From the NCBI GenBank assembly GCA_009193035.1, contig SWDT01000124.1:248001-312000 (forward strand): DNA of 64,000 nt. Direction: 5' to 3'. Positions 37,415 to 48,669 of this stretch are shown piece by piece. Source of the stretch: Halicephalobus mephisto. Its lineage: Eukaryota > Nematoda > Chromadorea > Rhabditida > Panagrolaimidae. The number at the start of each line of letters is the position of its first letter. The first letter of the stretch is position 1. Under the pieces are notes generated by a model, which was not told where the DNA came from, made no database searches, and saw only the letters and a list, made by a program, of their open reading frames with translations. The position numbers and the translations under genes were made by a program.

Positions 37415-39185
37415 TAAATGAGATAATTATATTTGAAGGAGAATGTGATTTGATAAATATTGACGCACAACCAAGTCCTCATTACGAAGAAATCTGAAAA
37501 AATAACCTTACAGTAACTCAATTACGAAATCGAAATTTGCTCTTAAACAAGTTATTGAAAGAACAATATTTATACTCCAGATTGATTGTGTTAAAGTAGC
37601 ATTCGGTAGATTTTTGAATGCTGAATAAAATGGCATGTAGAACTTCAAAATTAGTTTGGTCTTCATATATCAAACAATAAATTGAAAATTGCTTCATAGT
37701 TGAGTTTAAAAAAAGCTGTAGACATAAAAGACGGGATTAAACCAATGGCTGAGATAGAAAACCCAAAGCTCCGTCTTAGTCAGTCGATGCTTGAGAGATA
37801 GAATCAAAGTGTCAAAAAGAGTCAATTTATGAAAAAAAGCTTTGTCCAAATCGATCCGAGTTCGGTTTCTGCTGAACGGGAACTTTTCCTCTCCTTTGTT
37901 CTGTACTTATATTAAGATGAACATGCTTCGAATCCGCCATGCAGTAGGAGGCTACAATTTTCCGTCTGAACAAGGAGTTCCAATGTGCCACAATATTGTT
38001 CACACCCTCCATCTTAATTATTACAAATCTACAATGTAGATAATAAGCGGGTTAACAAAACTTTGCTTAATCCACTGCTCACTATAAGATTTGATAGAAA
38101 CCACTTTAAAATCAATGAAGTGATGTCCGAAACTTCTTAACTAAAAGCAAAATCAGATGTCAAACTCATGCTTTTAAAGTGATGTTTAAAAAAGTAATTT
38201 GTAAAATTTTTTCTGTATTGATATATTACTGAATAGAAATAATAAAAGACATTTGGATAGTAGTTTCTTTGACTCAATTTGTGTTTCTATTTTTGGAATT
38301 TTTTAGATGCATGTTTCTCAAAAAAAAATTTTTACTTGCCAAACATAAATCATATGATTAATATCAATTTACAACATATCTGGAACTAAATTTTTTAAAT
38401 GACAATATAAATAATGTTAGAGTAATTCTTAAAACTGCATTATGTCTATATAATGTTGATGTAATTTAACGCTTGACTGCAGATTTTATAGAAAGCACGT
38501 TCTTTATTATGATTAACAATTTCCTCATTCATCCGTTTATCATTAAAATTATGAATTTTATGAACCTGATCGCGAAGTAACTTTTGATTTAGGCTTTGAT
38601 ATATAAAAATAAACTAATGCTGGATCATTACACCTTAATCGATTCAGAATTAAAAACTTTACTAAGTACTTTCTTCAAAGCTTAAAATCTCCAAAGACAT
38701 TCACTTACGAGTGAAGGAATTCTATGTTAAGGAAATCTCTGAGATGTCTGGTAACATTCTACAGTTTATTCCATATATATCAATAATTTGTATTTAATTT
38801 TTACTAAACCCTCTATTGAAATGAGGAAATTGAATAAAAATGTCAAATTTCATATGTCGCATATTGAGAAAGCGACGATATGTTCGTTTGCTGATTTATG
38901 CATTTTTAACCAATAATTTTCAAAATATTTATTTTATATTCACATATTTTAATGATTCTTGCTTATAATCAGGTTCACCTTTGTACTTTTGGCAGTTGCC
39001 CGATTGTTTTTCGAAAAAAGTGGTTATAAATACGAAAAAACAAGAATTCATATTTAGAGACTCTCGAGATACCTCGTTCCGGAAGGACATTTAATAAAAT
39101 TATATTACAGATCCTGATTGTATTTTTCAGAAACTTCGAATTTATAAAAAAGTGATTTCCAAAGTTTGCCTCAAATATAATTTTT
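37415..39185. other. Intergenic between Srg-like B and srsx B, with spacer block X copy 2
   Basis: The spacer holds the second copy of block X at about 37720-38030, and a segment at 38400-38510 matching the sequence upstream of srsx A. A short minus-strand frame within block X (37827-38012) is only partly kept in copy 1, which has stops, so I do not call it a gene. Confidence 0.5.
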
Positions 39186-39191
39186 TTAGCA

Positions 39192-40514
39192 ATGAAAACC
39201 TCTATTGCTACTAATTCATCTATAGTAAGTTTATAAAATAATGAAAAAACTAAATAAGTATTTCAGTTTTATGAAGCATTTTACGGAAAGGGAGTAGTGT
39301 ATGATCTCCTACTATGTACATCTGTCCATATTATATTGCAGATTGTTGGATTCTTTGGGAACATTGCGATAATTGTGGCTACAGTAAAAAATCAAAAATT
39401 TCACGGTAGTTGCAATATTTTATTGGCAATTGAGGCTATGGGTGATATTCTTCATCAGCTTTCACATTACTATCTGGGATATTTGATGTTCTCTGGGAGG
39501 GTTTTCACTGATCTAAGGACTTGTGTTTACTTTAACATAGTCCCAATTACCGGAATCAATATTGCGCTATTGATAATATTGTTTATTGCCACAGATCGAC
39601 TGTTTAGTGTGGCATTTCCTTTCAGGTTTGTTAAGTTTTACTATATAACTATGGAAATAAGTACTTTTATGAAATAGTCTCGATTTGACTTTCCGAAGTA
39701 CTTTAAAAACTCCTAGAATTTTTTATTTCATTGTATTTTCAAAAAATTGCAGAATTTTCTATTAGATTTCAGATCTTTCTAAATCTTTACACAAGATTAC
39801 GATAGTTTTTAGAAATTGCCATAACTCTGATATTAATGACTGTAATATTACAGACATCAATTTCTCAACAAAAAACTATACCTGAGCTTCTATTTGCTAA
39901 TTATATCTTGTTATTCTGCATTTTTCCTTGTTATGATCCTCCAGGAAATGGAAAAAACCCCTGATTTCCAAACAACTTGTTTAATTCCCGATGCTATACC
40001 AGGGGAAACCGGACAACTTTGGTTCACTATTGGTCTTATAGTGAATGGAATTACCATAGGTTGTTACATCACAATCTGGTTGATTTTGAAAGTCAAGACT
40101 GGTAAATATTCATTTTTATAATTTGTATTGATAAAGTAAATTCAGATACAACTGAAAACACTAAGCAAATGGTCAAGTCTGTCGCAATAATCACGTTTAT
40201 AATCTTTTTCGGATGGGCCATAAGTGCTATTATACAAGTGTTTCTCAGAGCATTTCATATTACTTCCATAACTACTTGGTACATTGGTTTTCACGTTGGG
40301 ATTCTTATAAACATTGCTTGTTCGTGCAATTACTTCGTACTGTACGTCATCAGGTAAGAGTGAAAATTATTATTCATTGATAGATGGAACTTACAGCAGA
40401 GATTATCGCTTTACGTTTCAACAACAATTAAATACAGTAACCCGTTTCTTTTGCAAACGAAACTACTTTAAAAATGCCACTAACATCGAGATTAAAGTAA
40501 TTATTCATACTTGA
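39192..40514 (+). CDS. srsx-family serpentine chemoreceptor, copy B
   Basis: Five exons: 39192-39224, 39267-39625, 39854-40101, 40146-40353 and 40397-40514, giving 321 aa. Exon lengths (33, 359, 248, 208, 118) are identical to those of srsx A, so the two genes differ only by substitutions. Intron 2 is expanded to 228 bp against 48 bp in A. It shares GSCNILLAIEAMGDILHQ and the TM7 motif ACSCNYFVLY, while the tails differ (VIIHT in place of TTNHS at the end). A 'tttttttag' acceptor ends at 39189, two bases before the ATG, consistent with SL trans-splicing. It is predicted to be a chemosensory membrane receptor. Confidence 0.88.
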
Positions 40515-41274
40515 GTTCCAATGGTCTCATAAATCTTAATACAATTGAATATAGCCAAATGAGCAATTAACTCTGGTTGTAATTTCATAAGATATTTCAA
40601 TATTAATTCTTAGAATTAATGAATATAAAATTACTACTTCTGTCAACGCAGTCGAAGATTGCAGTAGTGGCGAGAACGGCAGATTCACCAATGCAAAACC
40701 GCCACGCGAACCTCTACGTTTCACAATTAATATGCTTGATTTACATTTTGTGTTTACCGTAATTATATAATGTTTTTAAATAATCGTAATGTATCATGTC
40801 TTATATCTTGTTTTACCACGTTTGTTATAATAATCATTTTCTTTGGTTTAATTTTCCAAGTTTGAGGCAATATAAAGACCAATACTAATCAGTAGTAATA
40901 ATGAATACTATGTTTAAATTCTGAGAAGATAAAGTAATTTTGTGTTATATCATTTTATCTACAACCTTAGTGAACGCTATTTCAGACTTATGAATATTAT
41001 AGATTAAATCATCCAAAAGAAAATCCACTATCCAATCCAATCTTGTCATATCCCCATAATGCAACGCTAATCTACCTCGTTCATAATTCTAGGAACTTAT
41101 TCTCATAGATATTCTTTGTGCACTATCTATTACGATTGTCAGATCTGAACATTGCCTCTATCTCTGCAAAAGCAGATGATCCCAATCTGTTTATTCCCTT
41201 ACCTTCCATCAAACTAAGACTCCAAAAATTCCAATAAAGTTCATTAAAAACTCAACAAAAATTAACAAAATCCA
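40515..41274. other. Intergenic, GC-richer patch at 40640-40730
   Basis: The spacer lies between the tail-to-tail srsx B and UTP6 genes. The patch at 40640-40730 stands out in base composition ('agtggcgagaacggc', 'aaaaccgccacgcgaacctc'). It could be a structured RNA or a repeat fragment; I cannot identify it. Confidence 0.4.
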
Positions 41275-43214
41275 TCAATCTGAATCATTTCTTAACATAT
41301 GTTCCCACTGAACTACAAATTCTTCCAAAAGATCAGATGAAATATTAACCGTAGCTCTATTATAAATAACTTGGACTTGAGACGGACTCTTCTTCAGCAA
41401 AAAACGGCCATATTCTAACCAAACCACAATGGATTCTTTCCCATGTTCCGCTAGAAGATAATCAAAACAATTCTGAATCATTTTCAATTGAGCCTGTAAC
41501 CAAATCATTTCCAAAAAGTACCAAACTTAATCACTTACATTTGCTTTTTCTAATTCATTAATATAATCTAGGTGGAAAGAAATTGAAGTTGGAGGTCTTT
41601 TACCTAATGTCTCGTATTCCTTTTTGTATTCCTCACTGTTTCCTCCATAGACTGTCTTCACATACTTAAGACGGATTGACTTGAGTTCTCCACATACTTT
41701 TCCAGTCGTCTTTGTAATAGCTCGTTTAAAAACTTGTTCAATCTCATCTGGAGGAAAATAGTCAACGGAGAAGTCGATCAAGGAAGACCAAATTGGTAGA
41801 GATTCTGCTGATGGAACATTTGAGATCGCTTCGTCGAAAAGCTTCATAAGTTCTTCTGCTTTTCCATCATCTTTGTTTTCCAGATTCAAAAAATCATCTA
41901 CTTTAATAGCCATTAATCTCGACCAGATCTTTGAATCATTTTTGTCCTTCTTTAAAGCAGACTTCAGCATATCCTCAGAAATAGCGCCGTCGTTAAGTTC
42001 AAAGTAATACTTGTAGTCATCGCTAGTTGCTAATCCTTGATTATGGAGCATCTCAAGATTAGTGGAAGCTTGCAACTTTGCCAAAGAAGCATTAGAACCG
42101 TTGCTACTTATTTCCTCTTTGCAAACGTCCAAGGACATCCGGATCATCTTTTCTGACGGTTTGGCATCTATTCCTTGTTGAAGAAGGTCAAATTTGGACA
42201 ATTCTCTTTCAGAGTTCTTCAAAATATTTATCAATACCACCGCTTCTGAATCTTTATCGTCGGAAAATAACTCATAAACCATTTCAGCAGCTTTCAAAGC
42301 AGATTTGCCTTTCGAATGAGCAACTTGGTAGCATTTCAGAAGAAATTCTAAATAAAATCATTATTAGGATTTCTCAACATGGTCTTACCTTCGCGTTTGT
42401 CTCCAACGGATTTAACTCCTTCCATCAAAACCAATTGGGCAAGTTTGAATTCAAAAACGGCATCACTGATCCCTTCCAACATAACCATAATGTCGTTGTC
42501 GTCGTGTACGACATCTTCCTTACTTGTTAAGAATGATCTTCTCTCGAGAAGGAATAAGACGTACTCGATTTCCATCTTGAAGAAGGCCAACCAAAGTCCG
42601 ACATCTTCTGGAAACTTCCTAACTGCGTATTGGAAGATTGTTCTCGCATTTTCGGTGCTTTTGTTTTCTTCGAATTCGAATACAGCAGCTTCTTCGTGAA
42701 TTCTCGGGAAGTTCCCATGTAACTGGAGAAAACGAGTGTAGGCTTTCGAAAGTTGTCCATAAAGCTTCGCAAACTTGAGAAACTCGATTTCTGCTCGAAA
42801 ATACTCCAAATTCTGTAAAGTTCTATGTTAATTTCCAGTAAAATGCAATAACAAACCTTGAATCTGTGAGAACAACTCCTGTACATCAAAGCAGCGTGGT
42901 CCTTGATTGTTCCTTCGATTTCTTTGTACTTGTGTTTGATCCCAATTTCTCTTCTTCGGATTTCCAGAAGTTTAAGCACATCTGTGAGGTACTCTCCATA
43001 TCTGAGATAATCTCTAGATCTTTTAGTCTGAAATCGATATATGAAAAAGATAAATAAAAGTAAAAATCCTCACTCTTTTGTTGACGTTGTAGTCGAGTTG
43101 TCTGAGTCGCTGAATCATGGACTTGACTTCATCATCCGTCATAAGTTGGAACTTCTTAGCGTTGGTGAAAACAGGAAGAAGGTCTTCCAAATGACGTTGG
43201 ACGAACTCAGCCAT
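41275..43214 (-). CDS. UTP6: U3 snoRNP component UTP6 (small-subunit processome)
   Basis: Five exons on the minus strand: 43074-43214, 42857-43027, 42389-42812, 41539-42347 and 41275-41493, giving 587 aa. It is a nucleolar protein of the UTP-B subcomplex needed for 18S pre-rRNA processing. The N-terminus (MAEFVQRHLEDLLPVFTNAK) and the block EIRRREIGIKHK match the UTP6 N-terminal domain. The rest consists of helical HAT-type repeats, for example the ENARTIFQYAVRKFPEDVGLWLAF unit in exon 3. The start agrees with the family N-terminus; I see no clear SL acceptor before it. It is divergent from the GAK/auxilin gene, with 357 bp between start codons. Confidence 0.9.
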
Positions 43215-43571
43215 AGAAGGATTTTAAAAAGTGAAAAAAATAGAAAAATGAAGAAAATCAAAAAAACGAAGAAAATTGAAAAACTGGTTTCGCAGCGAAA
43301 ACTGTCTGGTTAGAACTTCCGAAAAAGGTGCCACGCATCCCCGGATTCGATTGATCCAAATCACGTGAATAATTAATGAATGATATATTTTATAATTTTA
43401 ATTTAAAATTGACAATTTAATAGTTGTTTGTACAACGTTTTGATATATGGAAGTGTTTTCTGAAAACGCGAAATTTGTGTTCATTGATAATCAATTTCTG
43501 ACATTGATCGAGTCAACTTTGTTACTCATCGATTACTGTCTGTTTACTGTACTAATAGTGATTTCAGCCCC
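43215..43571. promoter_or_regulatory. Short divergent promoter region between UTP6 and the GAK/auxilin gene
   Basis: 357 bp separate the two start codons, so both promoters must lie here or overlap. The segment contains a purine-rich minus-side leader close to UTP6 and a 'gtgatttcag' acceptor (ending 43567) close to the GAK start. No TATA-like element is clear. Confidence 0.5.
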
Positions 43572-46429
43572 ATGGCCGACTTGTTTCGATCTGCCTTCAG
43601 CTACATTCAACAAGCAGCTCCACTGAAACAAGGGCCCGGAGGCTCGAGTCATCCGTTGGTCGGTTCCACTGTTGACGTAAATGGAATAAAGGTGAAAATC
43701 CGTAGTTTGCTAGCTGAAGGTAAGTCCAAATTGTCGTGTTTACACATCAGTAACGTTTTCCAGGAGGATTCGGGCTTGTTTTTTCATGTCAAGATGCCCA
43801 AGGACAATGGTACGCCTTGAAGAGACTCCTTGTTGCGGATAAGGAAGCCGCTAATGCTGCTCTCCATGAAATCAGATTCCAGAAGGAGATGTCGGGTCAT
43901 CCAGCGATAGTCAAGTATATTTCTGCAGCAACCAGGAACCCAGATCAGACTAGTCACGGCAGAGCCGAGTATCTGCTTCTAACGGAGCTCTGTTCCGGAG
44001 GTCCGCTGATAGATCTGATGCAGAAGGGCCCCATTGCCCCAGATAACGTTTTAAAAATCTTCTATTCTGTTTCCACTGCCGTACAGCACATGCACGACAG
44101 ATCCAATCCGATCACTCATCGAGACATTAAAATCGAAAATTTGCTGTTCACTTCAGAAGGCTACATCAAGCTCTGCGACTTCGGATCGGCGACTACGGAA
44201 GTTTGGAGACCGGATGACGATTGGAGCGTCTCGAAAAGGACGTTATTGGAGGAGGAGATGCAGAAGCACACGACTCCGATGTACAGGGCCCCTGAGATTC
44301 TGGACACTTACCACAACTACCCCATAGGACCTAGTCAGGACATCTGGGCCCTCGGATGTATTCTTTATTACCTTTGTTACCGAAGCCATCCTTTCGAGGA
44401 CTCGGCGAAATTGAGGATAATCAATGCGAAGTACACTTTGCCGAAGGAAGAAACGGAATACTCAGTGTTCCACCAGATTATTAGAAGTTTACTCCAGCCG
44501 AATCCTCATTTGAGGCCGTCTATTCAGGAACTCGTCAATCAAGTAGAAAACTTATCGGAGAAGATGGAAGTGGCCCTGACGGAACCAGTGATTGGAGTTG
44601 AATTGGGATCCACAGCCCCACCTGGAGGACCACAGAAGCCGGAGGAAGAAGGGCCCGGTCAGCCATCGGTATCCGATATGTTTCATCAGCTGAAGGGACA
44701 AAGTTTGAATATCTTCAAAAACATCAAGGAGAAATCCGCAGCAGTGGTTCAGAACGTTCAAACCAATTACGGTTCGAAAAGTCCGGAAACTGAAGTCAGA
44801 AGTCCAGTTCATGAACGGAAATCGTCATCAAAAGAAACAAGAAGACTTCAAGAACCAGAAGACCCTTTTAGTTCTGCAGGTACTGTTCCGAGACAAGAAG
44901 GCTTTGCGGATTTCTTTTCGAATTTAGACTGGTCCAATGGAGAGAAGAAATCTCCTTCCAACGCCCCTCCTCCCAGACCCCCACCACCCTCTCAAGCCGA
45001 CGAAGCAGTCGTGTGGGAGCACAGGGCCGGGATAAGGGTAAAAGATGAACAAGAGACTGACGATGCGGATTTGTATAAATTTGACTACGAGAAGAAGAAA
45101 AAACCCGAACCTCCGCCGAGATCGGAGCAACCCTCGAGACCCCATGATGACTTCGATCTGCTGGTGAACGATTTGGATGGATTGTTGAATTCTAAAGAAT
45201 CCACTAAACCGCCAGTACCTCCACATGCAAAAAAGAAGGATTTTTTAGATGATTTGTTTTCTCATCAAGGAAGTTCGATGCACAGGAATGTGTCTGCTCC
45301 GGCATTTCCGGAGAAAAGTACAGATAGCCAAGGAAAACAAGATCTTTTTGGAGATATTGGGATATTTAAGTCAATGCCGAAATCGGAACATAATTCAGGA
45401 AGAAATACGCCTATGGACGAAATGCCAAAAAAAACAGCAAGTACAGGATTTAAAAATACAAACGATTTTTTTGGAGATTTATTAACAGAACAAGGATTTT
45501 CGAGTGCTAGTATGAATAAGAAAACTATTGGGTCGATTATGAGAGAAGAAGAAGAAAAATTCATGGATCCTGTGTCGATAAAAGTAAGTTTAGCATTTTG
45601 ATTAAGAAATTTATTTTTTACATAATTTCAAATTTGAATAATTAAATTCTAAAAAATATAATTGATTTTTATGAACAATACAGTATGATTTACGATTTGG
45701 AACTGAGATTTTTAAAATTATAAGTAGGAAATTACTGTATTTTTGGCATATTTATGATAAAGTTTGTAATTTGGATTGTTATACGGTAGAACTTGGATAT
45801 AAGATACCCCCGTTATAAAATATCTGGAGTTATAACATATAGTGTGAGTGTGTTTGGTTGGTCTGTCTTTAAATTTACCTTTGCTTTGATATATTTTTTC
45901 TTATAATATACGCTTTGGCCGGTTCCAAGGGGATATCCTTTATCCAAGTTTGACTGTATCTCCAAAGTCCGCTTTAGAAGTTGGGGCATTTATAATCAAT
46001 GATTCTAAAGTTATGGAACATACTGTAGCTCTAGTAGTTACTAGTTTTTTATTGTAACGGAATAAGGACGATATTTCTAATCTGGAAAATTATATTTTCA
46101 TTTTGAATGAAATTATTTGATTTGAATTTACTTGAGATTTCTAAGAATTTAATGTTTTTTAGATTCGGAATTGGACGATGAACAAGAACGGGAACATACG
46201 TGCATTACTGTCTTCTTTGGATGAAGTTCTCTGGGAAGAAGCTGGTAATTGGACGGTTCCTAGTATCACTGATATGTTGAACGATAATGTGGTGAAAAAA
46301 GTTTACTTCAAGGCATGTCTCCTGGTTCATCCGGATAAACAAGTCGGTCAACCCCACCATGCCCTCGCTCAAGCCATCTTTACTGAACTGAATAAAGCTA
46401 TGGTGGCATTTGAGAACGAAAAGAAATAA
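43572..46429 (+). CDS. dnj-25: Cyclin-G-associated kinase/auxilin (NAK kinase + J domain)
   Basis: Three exons: 43572-43719, 43764-45583 and 46163-46429, giving 744 aa. It uncoats clathrin vesicles: the J domain recruits Hsc70, and the NAK-family kinase phosphorylates AP adaptors. The kinase has the glycine loop EGGFG (49-53), Lys69 (YALKRL), HRDIKIEN from 168 and DFG at 188-190. The middle is disordered and Pro-rich, with AP-2/clathrin-type motifs (DPF, several DLF/DFF, DLL). The J domain (about 657-744) has HPD at 712-714. Unlike vertebrate GAK, no PTEN-like phosphatase domain lies between kinase and linker. The alternative frame at the exon 2 start gives an early stop; the frame used reads GFGLVFSCQDAQGQWYALK. 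The ATG lies four bases after an SL-type acceptor. Symbol by similarity to worm auxilin. Confidence 0.9.
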
Positions 46430-46609
46430 TTTATTAGTTATTTTTATTTTTTTAAATTGAGGTTATTGTAATTATTGTCCCCGGTACTGTAATTTCGCTT
46501 GTTGCTAGAATTGGCTCTTTCAAAACACGATTCGGAAATTGTGAATACTGTAAATGAAGAATTAATTTAATTTATGGATTTTAAACGATTTCGTTTTATG
46601 TTTGGTATT

Positions 46610-46894
46610 TTCGATCAGAGTACTGTAGGTAGTAGAGAGGAAATTGTATCTGATGTTTTTGATTACGGTACTGTAGGATTTTAGAGGAAATTTTCCATCA
46701 AGATACGGTAGATTTATAGTTTAAAAAATTGATGTTTTTAATTAGAGTACTGTAGAATTTTAGGAAAATTATTTTTTGATTTTTTTCAATCCAGATACTG
46801 TAGGATTTTGGATGAGGGAGTTTTTTTTCTAAGATACTGTAGGATTTTACAGAAATTTCCCTTAGTTTTTAATAAAGATACTGTAGGATTTCAG
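46610..46894 (+). repeat. Array of 'gatactgtaggatttt' units ending in the KHK trans-splice acceptor
   Basis: About seven units of 'gatactgtaggattttag' or close variants recur near 46618, 46668, 46699, 46745, 46793, 46831 and 46877. The last reads 'actgtaggatttcag' and is followed immediately by the ATG of the ketohexokinase gene (46895), so a repeat copy supplies the probable SL acceptor. Several other copies end in TTTTAG or TTTACAG and look like acceptors too. Confidence 0.7.
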
Positions 46895-48619
46895 ATGGAA
46901 AAGAAAATTTTAATAGTTGGGTTATGTTGTCTAGATACGGTTAACTACGTAGAGAAGTATCCGGAAGAGGATTCTGACACGAGAGTTTTTGAACAAAGAA
47001 CGTGTCTCGGGGGGAATTCCGCCAATAGCGCTACAGTACTTAGGCAGTTTACAGAAAAAGTTGAATTATGTGCTTCATTGCCCGGAAATGACGAAACTCT
47101 AACAAGGTACGGTAATTGAATTAAATTTCGAAAATTAAAATTACTGTAGGAAGTTGGCGGAAGTTAAAGTTGATTATTCATCTTCGTTCATCAGAAGAGA
47201 TCCTTCTATTTCTGTTCCGCATTCTACCGTAATCTGCAACACTAAAAATGGATCAAGGACTGTTTTACACTACAGAGGAAATCTTCCGGAAATTTCGGCT
47301 TCTGAATTCAAAGGTAGATTTAATTTTTTAATTTTTAGTCCTGACACGAAAGATTATTTTCAATTTTTTTACTTTTAGTCCTGACACGAAAGATTATTTC
47401 CGATTTTTTTATTTTTAGTCCTGACACGAAAGATTATTTTCAAACTTTTTATTTTTATTCCTGACACGAAAGATTTTTTTAAATGTTGTTTTTGATAATT
47501 TTTAAATATTTAATATAAAAATTAAAAAATTAATCTTTCGTGTCAGGACCAAAATTGATTTAATTAATTTATTTTTGTAGAAAAATTCAAAAATAATTTT
47601 GAAGAATATTCGTGGATCCATTTTGAAGGCCGAAATTTCGAAGAAATAAGAAAAATTATGAATTTTGTAAAAAATGAAAAAACAGAAAAAAATTTAAATT
47701 TAAAAATTTCTGTAGAATTTGAAAAAATTAGAAATTTTTCTTGGTTTGAAGATTTAATTCCATTAGTTGATGTAATTTTTATGTCGAAGGATTTTGCGAA
47801 AGTTAAAGGATGGAGAGATGGAAATTCGGCAATTTTGGGTCTTGAAGAGAAATACGGAGCAAAAGGAAAAATCATCATTTGTCCTTGGGGAGCTACAGTA
47901 AGTGAATTTTAAAAAATTATGAAATTATTCATTTAATTACTTTTCTGCAATTCAATTTGTATAGATAGTAACTAAAAACGATTTTTTGGACACTATTCAA
48001 GTATTGGTTAATAAAGAATTTTCGGATAGTGTAAAAAATTTTAAAATTATCCATTTTCAGTCACTATCCTAAGGGTTTCTGTTGTTAATAAAAATCGTCA
48101 GGATAGTGACTGAAGGATTTTGATGATTTTTAGATACTATCCAAAATTACTTTTTCTGTGATTGAGGATAGTGTTCAAAATCAGTCATTATCCTTGAGCA
48201 TAAATCGTCAGGATAGTGACTGAAGTGAATTATTTTTGAACATTATTTTTGCAATTTCTACTATCAATATAAATCGTCAGGATAGTGACTGAAATGAACG
48301 ATTCTTAGGATGCTTTGAACACTATCCTAGATTTCTTTATTCTTTGACCAAGGATGGTGTCCACTTTATTATTTACTTCTAATTTCTATTCCAGGGCGTC
48401 TTTGCGATCGATCCGTCGACGGATAATACTCCTTTTTTCGTCGAAGCTATCCCGGTGAAGGCCGTCGACACTCTTGGAGCTGGGGATTGTTTCCTCGCGG
48501 CTTCCATCTGGGGGATGTATTCGGGAAAATCGCTTTCTGAATCCATGAAATTTGCCGTTGAAGTTGCTGCAAAAAAATGTTCGCAAATTGGATTATTAAA
48601 TATTTCAATTCAAAATTAA
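46895..48619 (+). CDS. KHK: Ketohexokinase (PfkB-family fructokinase)
   Basis: Four exons: 46895-47106, 47150-47313, 47581-47897 and 48395-48619, giving 305 aa, the usual length for KHK. It phosphorylates D-fructose to fructose-1-phosphate with ATP in the cytosol. It matches animal KHK from end to end: ILIVGLCCLDTVNYVEKYPEEDS, the sugar-binding GGNSANSATVL (about 39), WIHFEGRN, VSVE-like ISVEFEK, VIFMSKDFAK, and the PfkB signature DTLGAGD with catalytic Asp262. The ATG directly follows a TTTCAG acceptor. It lies 465 bp after the GAK stop on the same strand; an operon is possible but the gap is long. The gene ends 50 bp from the convergent membrane-protein gene. Introns 2 and 3 are filled by unusual repeats. 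Confidence 0.93.
47337..47555. repeat. 40-bp tandem repeat of acceptor-like units plus one inverted copy in KHK intron 2
   Basis: 'tcctgacacgaaagatt' occurs at 47339, 47379, 47419 and 47459, an exact 40-bp period. In the first three units it is preceded by 'tttttag', so each looks like a 3' splice site. An inverted copy, 'aatctttcgtgtcaggac', lies at 47532-47549, about 30 bp before the true acceptor (47580), and could pair with any direct copy. Confidence 0.85.
47970..48360. repeat. GGATAGTG-core motif cluster, cluster 3 (KHK intron 3)
   Basis: At least eight copies, in both orientations, including hairpins such as 'ttcagtcactatcct' (48055) facing 'aggatagtgactgaa' (48101). They fill most of the ~500-bp intron. 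Confidence 0.8.
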
Positions 48620-48669
48620 TAAAAATTTATTAAATTAAAAAATACCCGTAAAAATTGAATTTTATAATT

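Noticed and set aside
37827..38012. 61-codon minus-strand frame within spacer block X
   Set aside because: The matching copy at 28.5 kb has stops and only partial residue agreement, so coding is not supported.
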